The translations under genes and the position numbers were made by a program. Under the pieces are notes generated by a model. The model searched no databases. It was not told the origin of the DNA and saw nothing but the letters and a program-made list of their open reading frames with translations. From Aureimonas glaciei (lineage in GTDB: Bacteria; Pseudomonadota; Alphaproteobacteria; Rhizobiales; Rhizobiaceae), in assembly GCF_014643375.1 (NCBI RefSeq), contig NZ_BMJJ01000001.1, positions 186,001-250,000 of the forward strand: a stretch of DNA of 64,000 nucleotides. The letters are read 5' to 3'. Shown piece by piece: positions 57,517-64,000 of this stretch. Numbering within the stretch: the stretch's first letter is position 1; every line of letters starts with the position of its first letter.

Positions 57517-59322
57517 ATGCGCCCGATGGATCAGACCACCCTGCCGCCGCCACCCCCCACCGCCGACGTGGCCGTCGTCCAGGCACCCAGCCGCTTTCGC
57601 GCCATGGTCCGCGGCAACGAAATCGGCCTCGTGATGGTGGCCGCCGTCGTCGGCGTTCTCTCCGGTCTCCTCGTCATCGCCATGAGCGCGATCGCGCAGT
57701 TCCTGCACACGGTGCTGTTCGGCCTGTCGGACGGCGAACATCTCAGCGGGCTCACGCGGCTCGCTTCGCCCTGGCTGGTGCTGATGCCGGTGGCCGGCGG
57801 CGCTCTCCTCGGCCTCTACCTCTATCTCCTGTCGCGCCGCAAGACGCGGCCCATGGTCGATCCGATCGAGGCCAATGCCCTGCATGGCGGCCGGATGTCG
57901 ATCCGCGACAGCATCACCGTCGTGGTGCAGAATCTCATCTCCAACGGTTTTGGCGCTTCCGTCGGGCTCGAGGCGGCCTATACGCAGATTTCCGCCGGCA
58001 TCGCCTCGCGCATCGGCATCGCCTTCGAAATGCGCCGCGGCGATCTGAGGACGCTGGTCGGCTGCGGCGCGGCGGCGGCGATCGCGGCGGCCTTCAACGC
58101 GCCGCTCACCGGTGCTTTCTACGCCTTCGAGCTGATCATCGGCGCCTATTCGATCGCCACGCTGGCGCCCGTGGTCGTGGCCGCCCTCGGCGGCGCCTTC
58201 GTCTCGCGGCTCATCGTCGGCAACACGCTGCTGATCGACATCGGCGCGCCCGGGCCGGTCGGCAATGCCGACTATCCCCCGGCGATCCTCCTGGCCATCC
58301 TCGCCGCCGGGCTTGGCATCCTGATCATGCAGGGGGTGACGATGATCGAGGCCGGCGTCCGGCGCAGCGGCGTGCCGCTTGCCTTGCGCCCGGTTCTCGG
58401 CGGCGTGGTGCTGGCGTTGCTCGCCCTCGTCACCCCGCAGGTCCTGTCGTCCGGGCACGGCGCGCTGCATCTCCAGCTCGACCTGCCGGTGGCCGCGTCG
58501 AGCCTCGTTTTGCTTCTGGGGCTGAAGGCGCTGGCCTCGGCGGTGTCGATCGGCAGCGGCTTTCGCGGCGGCCTGTTCTTCGCCTCGCTCTTCCTCGGCG
58601 CTTTGCTCGGCAAGCTGTTTGCGATCTTCAGCCCGTTTCTGTTCAGCGACGCCACGCTGACGCCCGTGGTCTTCGCCATCGTCGGCATGAGCGCGCTGGC
58701 CGTGTCGATCATCGGCGGCCCGCTGACCATGACCTTCCTGGCGCTGGAGGTCACCGGCGATTTCCCGATCACGGCGCTGGTCCTCGTCGCCGTGGTCACG
58801 GCCTCGCTGACGGTGCGCAAGACCTTCGGCTATTCCTTCGCCACCTGGCGCTTCCACCTGCGCGGCGAAAGCATCCGCTCGGCTCACGACGTCGGCTGGA
58901 TCCGCAACCTGACGGTCGGCCGGATGATGCGGCGCGACGCCCGCACCACGCCGCTGTCGACGACGCTCCGGACCTTCCGACGCGACTTCCCCCTCGGCTC
59001 GACCCAGCGCGTCGTCGTCACCGACGAGGCCGGCGCCTATGCCGGCATCGTCCTCGTTCCCGACGCCTATTCCGACGCGATCGTCGATCTCGACGCCAGC
59101 ATCGAGGGCCTCCTGCGCTTCCAGGACGCCGTCCTCCTGCCGCAGATGAGCGCCCGCGAGGCGGCGGCGCTGTTCGACCGCTCGGAAAGCGAGGCGCTGG
59201 CGGTCGTGGAGTCGCTGCAGAAGAGGACCGTGGTCGGCTTGCTCACCGAAAGCCACACCTTGCGGCGCTACAGCGAGGAACTGGAACTGCGCCGGCGGGA
59301 GGCCTCGGGCGAGGGCGCCTGA
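57517..59322 (+). CDS. ClC-family chloride channel/transporter
   Basis: A 601-residue protein with about ten membrane segments followed by a C-terminal soluble region (~470-590) that is CBS-like but diverged. The gating-Glu loop is GASVGLEAAYTQ (Glu in the GxExP position, Pro replaced). The third selectivity loop is IGSGFRGGLFFASLFLGA. The canonical GSGIP and ProP-type residues are thus altered, so ion choice (Cl-, F- or other) is uncertain. The ATG at 57517 is used; TTG 57514 and ATG 57526 are alternatives. Confidence 0.88.
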   Translation: MRPMDQTTLPPPPPTADVAVVQAPSRFRAMVRGNEIGLVMVAAVVGVLSGLLVIAMSAIAQFLHTVLFGLSDGEHLSGLTRLASPWLVLMPVAGGALLGLYLYLLSRRKTRPMVDPIEANALHGGRMSIRDSITVVVQNLISNGFGASVGLEAAYTQISAGIASRIGIAFEMRRGDLRTLVGCGAAAAIAAAFNAPLTGAFYAFELIIGAYSIATLAPVVVAALGGAFVSRLIVGNTLLIDIGAPGPVGNADYPPAILLAILAAGLGILIMQGVTMIEAGVRRSGVPLALRPVLGGVVLALLALVTPQVLSSGHGALHLQLDLPVAASSLVLLLGLKALASAVSIGSGFRGGLFFASLFLGALLGKLFAIFSPFLFSDATLTPVVFAIVGMSALAVSIIGGPLTMTFLALEVTGDFPITALVLVAVVTASLTVRKTFGYSFATWRFHLRGESIRSAHDVGWIRNLTVGRMMRRDARTTPLSTTLRTFRRDFPLGSTQRVVVTDEAGAYAGIVLVPDAYSDAIVDLDASIEGLLRFQDAVLLPQMSAREAAALFDRSESEALAVVESLQKRTVVGLLTESHTLRRYSEELELRRREASGEGA

Positions 59323-59350
59323 TCGTCTGCCCGGGCGGGGCGGGCCTCGG

Positions 59351-61318
59351 TCAGGCGATGGCGCGATGCCGTGCCGTGCCGGGCTCGTTCGCCGCCAGCC
59401 AAGGCACGACCTCGCCGGTGGGCATCGGCCGGGCGACGAGATAGCCCTGGACGAAGGTGCAGCCGAGCTGCTGGAGATTCGCCAGCTGCGTCTCCTCCTC
59501 GACGCCTTCGACGATGCATTCGAGGCCGAGCGTGCCGCACAGCGCAATCATCGCCCCGACGATGTTGCGCCCGGAAACGCTGTCGAGATCGCCGACGAAG
59601 CTGCGGTCGAGCTTGACCTTGTCGAGCGACAGCCGCCGGAGATAGCCGAGGCTGGAATAGCCGGTGCCGAAATCGTCGAGCGCGATGGCGATGCCGAGAG
59701 CCTGCAACTCGCCGATCGCCCGGCGAGCGGCATCGAAATCGCGCATCACCGCGGTTTCGGTCAGTTCGAGCGTGAGGCGCCGCGGATCGAAGCCGCTGCG
59801 GCCGATGGCGGCGATGATCGACAGGATGGTTTCGGGCGAGGTGATGTCGCGCGCCGACAGGTTGAACGACAGGCCGACCCCGGGCGGCAGCCGCCGGGCC
59901 TCGGCCAGCGCCTTGCCGAACAGCGTCAACGTCAGGCGGTGGATGCAGCCGAGGCGCTCGGCGACGGCGATGAACTGATCGGGCGGAACCCTGCCGAGCA
60001 CCGGGCTCGTCCAGCGGGCCAGCGCCTCGACGGCGACGGTCCGGCGCGTCGTCGCATCGACGATCGGCTGGAAGTGGACCGCCATCTCGCCGTCGAAATC
60101 GGCCGCCTGCAGCACCGTCTCGACCATGCGCGCCGAGCGGATCTCCGTCTCGTGCTCCAGAGAGAACAACACCGCCCGTCCCGGATGCTTGGATTTAGCG
60201 TGGTAGAGTGCGTAGTCGCAGCGGTCGAAGAGTTCCTGGAGGCTGGAGCCGGCTTCGGGAAACATCGCCATCCCGCCAGAACAGCCGAGGGAGACGTGGC
60301 ACTCGTCCAGCTGGAAGGGCTCGGCCAGAAGATCGCAGAAGTGCTGGCCGACCGCCTCGGCGCGGGTGACGTCGCCGACGACGACGAAGCCGAACTCGTC
60401 GCCGCCGAGCCGCGACAGGACGATGCCCTCGTCGCAGGCAGCGGCCAGCCGCTCGCCCACCGCCGCCAGGATGCGGTCGCCGGCGACATGGCCATAGGTG
60501 TCGTTCACCGGCTTGAACCGGTCGAGATCGAGCGTGCCGAGCGCAAAGCGCGCGCCGGCCTCCCGCGAGCGGGCGATCAGCGCCTCGGCATCGGCAAAGA
60601 AGTGCCGCCGGTTGGGCAGGCCCGTCAGGCTGTCCGTATGCGCCAGACGGGCGTTCTCGGCGCTCAGCCTTTCGGCCTCGGCCTGCTTGCAGGCGAGGTC
60701 CGCCTTCGAATGGATGAGCTGCCGGAAGCTCGAAAAACTGTTGAGGAGAACCTGGATCATCACCCCGGTGACCAGCGCGATGTTCAGCGCGAAGGCCAGG
60801 AAGACGCTGTTGCCCATGCTGAGATAGTGGACGAGATAGGGGATCGTCACCGCGCCCGTCACCACCAGGGCGGCCTGCGGCAGCTGCATCAGGCAGAAGA
60901 TGCAACCGATCACGGTGATGGCGATGAACAGCGCGACATGGCTGCGCTCGTAGGGCCCGCCGTATTCCTCGAGGGCCAGGGCCCAGGAGACGAAGGCGAT
61001 GGCGAGCACTGCGGACAGGACGACCGTGCGCTGCAGCTGGATGACGGCGGCGCCCGCCTCGATCACCCGGTCGCGCTGGCGCGCCCAGGCGATGGCGCGC
61101 AGGACGCAGGCGCAGAACAGGACGCAGGGTATCCCGAGCGTCAGGAGCCGAGGGGCGACCGACCAGTGCGTATAGGCCAGTGCGGCCGCATTGACGACGA
61201 GCAGCGCATATAACAACGGAACCTGCCGGCGGAGCCCGGCAGCCTGCGCCATGGCGAGGCCGGCGTCCTTGAAGTCGAGTCCGAGCGAACTCGCCAGTCT
61301 TGTCATCAGTGTCTTCAT
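59351..61318 (-). CDS. Membrane-bound GGDEF-EAL cyclic-di-GMP protein
   Basis: A 655-residue protein. The N-terminal region (~30-205) has about six hydrophobic helices, then a short coil, a GGDEF domain (~245-400, intact RLGGDEF near 302) and an EAL domain (~415-645, VEALARW, LELTETAV, DDFGTGYSSLGYL all intact). Both cyclase and phosphodiesterase activity look possible. No RxxD product-inhibition site precedes GGDEF. The start at 61318 (MKTLMTRLASS) is preferred to the longer frame. Monocistronic. Confidence 0.93.
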   Translation of the reverse strand: MKTLMTRLASSLGLDFKDAGLAMAQAAGLRRQVPLLYALLVVNAAALAYTHWSVAPRLLTLGIPCVLFCACVLRAIAWARQRDRVIEAGAAVIQLQRTVVLSAVLAIAFVSWALALEEYGGPYERSHVALFIAITVIGCIFCLMQLPQAALVVTGAVTIPYLVHYLSMGNSVFLAFALNIALVTGVMIQVLLNSFSSFRQLIHSKADLACKQAEAERLSAENARLAHTDSLTGLPNRRHFFADAEALIARSREAGARFALGTLDLDRFKPVNDTYGHVAGDRILAAVGERLAAACDEGIVLSRLGGDEFGFVVVGDVTRAEAVGQHFCDLLAEPFQLDECHVSLGCSGGMAMFPEAGSSLQELFDRCDYALYHAKSKHPGRAVLFSLEHETEIRSARMVETVLQAADFDGEMAVHFQPIVDATTRRTVAVEALARWTSPVLGRVPPDQFIAVAERLGCIHRLTLTLFGKALAEARRLPPGVGLSFNLSARDITSPETILSIIAAIGRSGFDPRRLTLELTETAVMRDFDAARRAIGELQALGIAIALDDFGTGYSSLGYLRRLSLDKVKLDRSFVGDLDSVSGRNIVGAMIALCGTLGLECIVEGVEEETQLANLQQLGCTFVQGYLVARPMPTGEVVPWLAANEPGTARHRAIA

Positions 61319-61459
61319 GGTCGCTTCCCGTCTCCGGAAAGGATGCTGCCAAGAGCTTAATGCGCTGATAACAGGCGCCGGCATTCCTCCGACCGGCGAG
61401 GGTTGCTCGCCTGCCCGGCCAACCCCGGTTCCCGGCGCGACGCTGGTCCCTTCCCCGGC

Positions 61460-62503
61460 CTACATCGGCTGGGGATGGCAGCGATGGACGGCGGCGATGT
61501 CGTCCAGCACCGCCGCATCCAGCGTGACGTCTAGGGCGGCGATGTTGTTCGCCAGCTGCTCCGGCGTCGTGGCGCCGATGATCACCGAGGTCATGAACGG
61601 CCGGGTCAGGCAGAAGGCGAGCGCCATCTGGGCAAGGTCGAGGCCGTGCTGGCGGGCGACCGCGCCGTAGGCGTCGGCGACGCCGACGGCGCTCTCGGTG
61701 TGCCGTCCGCCGAGGCCCTTGTTGATGCTGCCGCGCGAACCCGCCGGGATCGCCCCGCCGCTGTACTTGCCGGTGAGGAGGCCGGCGGCGAGCGGCGAAT
61801 AGGCGAGAAGCCCGACATCCTCGTTCAGCGAGAGTTCCGCCCAGTCGAGGTCGAAGATCCGGTGCATCAGGCTGTACTCGTTCTGGATCGAGGCCATGCG
61901 TGGCAGGCCGGTCCGCTCGGCGATGGAGAGGAACTGCGCCGTGCCCCAGACCGTCTCGTTGGACAGGCCGACATGCAGGAGCTTGCCCTCTTTCACGAGC
62001 GCGCCGAGGGCTTCCAGCACCTCTTCCATGTTCTGCAGCACCGCCGCCGGCTGCTGGCCGCTCGGATCGTAGGTCCAGGACTTGCGGAAGTGGTAGGAGC
62101 CGCGGTTCGGCCAATGCAGCTGGTAGAGGTCGATCCGGTCGGTGCCGAGCCGGGACAGGCTGTCCTCGACGGCGACGCGGATCCCGGCAGCGGTGATCGG
62201 TCCGCCGTCGCGGATCTTGTCATTGCCTTCGCCGGCGATCTTGGTGGCGAGGATCACCTCGTCGCGATTTCCGGACGCCTTCAGCCAGGTGCCGATGATC
62301 GCCTCGGTATGCCCCATGGTCTCCTTCGCCATCGGCGTCGTCGGATAGGCCTCGGCCGTGTCGATGAAGTTCACGCCCTGGTCGAAGGCGAAGTCCATCT
62401 GTGCATGGCCCTCGGCCTCGCTGTTCTGGCTGCCCCAGGTCATCGACCCCAGGCAGATTTCGCTGACGTTCAGGCCGGTGCGGCCGAGCGGGCGGGTTTT
62501 CAT
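61460..62503 (-). CDS. Aldo/keto reductase, Tas type
   Basis: A 347-residue NADP(H)-dependent reductase close to the Tas group: MKTRPLGRTGLNVSEICLGSMTWG, NFIDTAEAYPTTPMAKETMGHTEAIIG (catalytic Asp and Tyr), VILATKIAG (Lys), LYQLHWPNR (His) and GLLTGKYSGG. The physiological substrate of this group is not settled; detoxification of aldehydes is usual. Monocistronic. Confidence 0.92.
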   Translation of the reverse strand: MKTRPLGRTGLNVSEICLGSMTWGSQNSEAEGHAQMDFAFDQGVNFIDTAEAYPTTPMAKETMGHTEAIIGTWLKASGNRDEVILATKIAGEGNDKIRDGGPITAAGIRVAVEDSLSRLGTDRIDLYQLHWPNRGSYHFRKSWTYDPSGQQPAAVLQNMEEVLEALGALVKEGKLLHVGLSNETVWGTAQFLSIAERTGLPRMASIQNEYSLMHRIFDLDWAELSLNEDVGLLAYSPLAAGLLTGKYSGGAIPAGSRGSINKGLGGRHTESAVGVADAYGAVARQHGLDLAQMALAFCLTRPFMTSVIIGATTPEQLANNIAALDVTLDAAVLDDIAAVHRCHPQPM

Positions 62504-62917
62504 GGCAATGATCCTGGATGCGGGGAGAGGGAGTGCCCATACCTAGCTGGCACGGCCGGAACCGCAAGTCGGGTGCCCCCGAGCGCCCCCGGAACGGTCG
62601 CCCGGATGGCTTTCAGGCGGGTTCGGCAATGCAACTCCACGGCGCATTTTTGCCCGGCACTGGCAATTGCGGCATTATTGCGTTAGGTTCCAGCACGATA
62701 TCGCTGCGCGGCCGCGCCCCGATACCAATATCGAGCCGATCTTCACCCTGTATTTCCATGCCGTGAAAGTCCGCCGCCAGCTCGAAGTGCTCGCGCCTCC
62801 TGCAGCGTTGTTATGACTGCGGAGCACCGTTGTGATGCGAGTCGGCCAATCGGTCGGCTGTGCGCAGAAGCGCATCAGCAGATCCAATAAAATCGACCAA
62901 CAGAAAGATCATCAGTT
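62504..62917. other. Gene-free region upstream of the BCCT transporter
   Basis: No gene supported; short minus-strand frames here look random. It is richer in A/T than the surroundings towards 62880-62917, as expected for a promoter/ribosome site region. Confidence 0.5.
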
Positions 62918-64000
62918 TTGACGGATGAAACGACAGCGGGCATCGAGCCTTCCATTTCCGACTACGAAGTTGGCCAGGACAACGTCCAGAAATTCGGCCT
63001 CGACTTCCACAATCCGGTCTTCGGCATCTCGGCCGCCGTGGTCATCGTCTTCGTCGCCGCGACGCTCTTGATGCCCGGCCTGTCGGAAGAGTTCTTCGGC
63101 TGGCTGCGGCCGGCGCTGACGGCGCAGTTCGACTGGGTCTTCATGATGACGGCGAACGCCTTCGTCCTGTTCTGCCTGTTCCTGATCGTCAGCCCCTTCG
63201 GCAAGATCCGCCTCGGCGGCAAGCTCGCCACGCCCGACTACAGCTATGTCTCCTGGCTCTCGATGCTGTTTGCCGCGGGCATGGGCATCGGCCTGATGTT
63301 CTACGGCGTGTCAGAGCCGATGACGCATTATGCGGAATCGGTCGCTGCGACCGCGGGAAGCCCGGAGAGCTGGGCGCCGCTCGCCGGCGCGCCCGGCGAC
63401 GTCGAGGCCTCCCGCCGGCTCGGCATGGCCGCGACGATCTTCCACTGGGGCCTGCACCCCTGGGCGATCTACGCCGTCGTCGGCCTGGCGCTGGCCTTCT
63501 TCAGCTACAACTGGGGCCTGCCGCTGACCATCCGCTCGGCCTTCTATCCCATCCTCGGCGAGCGGGTCTGGGGCTGGCCGGGGCACGTCGTCGACACGCT
63601 CGCCGTGTTCGCGACCCTGTTCGGCCTCGCCACCTCGCTCGGCTTCGGCGCCGAGCAGGCGATCGCGGGCCTGAATTATCTCTTCGGCGTGCCGGACACG
63701 GCGCTGAGCCGCGTCGTGCTGATCGTCGTCATCACCGCCATCGCGCTGGGCTCTGTGGTCGCCGGGCTGGATACCGGCGTGCGCCGGCTGTCGGAGCTCA
63801 ACATGGGCCTCGCCTTCCTGCTCCTCGCCTTCGTCTTCCTCGTCGGTCCGACCATGACGATCCTGTCGGGCATCTTCCACAACACCGTCGCCTACCTCGC
63901 CGACATCGTTCCCCTGTCCAACCCCTTCGGGCGCACCGACGACAACTTCCGCACGGGCTGGACGACCTTCTACTGGGCGTGGTGGATGTCCTGGTCGCCC
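62918..64000 (+). CDS. BCCT-family transporter (glycine betaine/choline/carnitine type), partial at the window end
   Basis: 361 codons are present without a stop; family length is 500-700. In frame: polar N-terminus, then IVFVAATLLMPGL as helix 1, MLFAAGMGIGLMFYGVSEPMTHY (the Gly-rich BCCT segment), ATIFHWGLHPWAIYAVVGLALAFFSYNWGLPLT, and at the end TTFYWAWWMSWSP, the family's Trp-rich substrate-site signature. Only TTG 62918 is available as a start after the in-frame stop at 62888; GAAAGA lies upstream. It imports an osmoprotectant or its precursor with Na+ or H+, which would fit with betIA in this window. Confidence 0.9.
   Translation, partial: MTDETTAGIEPSISDYEVGQDNVQKFGLDFHNPVFGISAAVVIVFVAATLLMPGLSEEFFGWLRPALTAQFDWVFMMTANAFVLFCLFLIVSPFGKIRLGGKLATPDYSYVSWLSMLFAAGMGIGLMFYGVSEPMTHYAESVAATAGSPESWAPLAGAPGDVEASRRLGMAATIFHWGLHPWAIYAVVGLALAFFSYNWGLPLTIRSAFYPILGERVWGWPGHVVDTLAVFATLFGLATSLGFGAEQAIAGLNYLFGVPDTALSRVVLIVVITAIALGSVVAGLDTGVRRLSELNMGLAFLLLAFVFLVGPTMTILSGIFHNTVAYLADIVPLSNPFGRTDDNFRTGWTTFYWAWWMSWSP

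Noticed and set aside
62675-62887. 70-codon minus-strand frame before the BCCT gene
   Set aside because: No ribosome site, no recognisable content, and it occupies the promoter region of the transporter.

Overview
The window reads as one piece of chromosome from a GC-rich alphaproteobacterium, most likely of the order Hyphomicrobiales (rhizobia and relatives). Evidence for this includes an MmcB repair nuclease, an F1-ATPase zeta-inhibitor (DUF1476) homologue, a FrcR/FrcBCA fructose uptake locus, a MinCDE operon behind a CtrA-type TTAA-N7-TTAA box, a TonB receptor behind a TGA-N9-TCA iron (IRO/RirA-type) box, and dispersed palindromic repeats of the kind common in rhizobia. Genus cannot be fixed from the sequence alone. 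No prophage, transposase, CRISPR array or conjugative gene was seen.

Layout. 0-5.3 kb: dnaK (minus) with a heat-shock-type promoter and a terminator, a 24-residue membrane peptide, mmcB, a CueR/HmrR regulator, a lipoprotein L,D-transpeptidase with a very strong terminator, and a ceramidase-family membrane protein. 5.4-10 kb: a TadG-like vWA protein, a repeat-rich gap, a Gdx/SugE guanidinium exporter preceded by a guanidine-II-like hairpin, and malate synthase G. 10.3-13.7 kb: an Rsm22-family methyltransferase and betA-betI (choline oxidation) with a palindromic operator. 13.9-19.2 kb: a GFA protein and the frcR | frcB-frcC-frcA sugar ABC locus. 19.3-26.1 kb: parDE toxin-antitoxin and an oppABCDF peptide importer interrupted by two repeat types. 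26.4-32.7 kb: FMN reductase, a Pro-rich membrane-anchored protein, a Pat-type protein acetyltransferase, and minCDE plus a 51-residue ORF. 33-36.5 kb: an HPP-CBS membrane protein, DUF1345, an XRE regulator, a zeta-like protein and a hypothetical behind a second CtrA-type box.

37-45.9 kb is a full K+ uptake locus: a 26-residue micro-ORF, kdpF, kdpA, kdpB, kdpC, kdpD, kdpE. Between kdpB and kdpC a 207-bp module, carrying two repeat hairpins and the first codons of kdpC, is present three times in tandem, so that two 15-codon mini copies of the kdpC start precede the real gene. This is the most unusual structure in the window. 46-49.6 kb is an iron locus: a TonB siderophore receptor divergent from a DUF2218-SIP ferric-siderophore reductase. 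49.6-50 kb: a gene remnant and tRNA-Arg(CCG). 50.2-62.5 kb: a pentapeptide-repeat protein, an aldo/keto reductase divergent from mannonate dehydratase, DUF2254, an SLC13/RCK permease, a ClC channel, a GGDEF-EAL protein and a second aldo/keto reductase. The window ends inside a BCCT (betaine/choline-type) transporter. Kdp, BetIA, BCCT, Opp and ClC together suggest a cell adapted to changing osmolarity, but that is inference.
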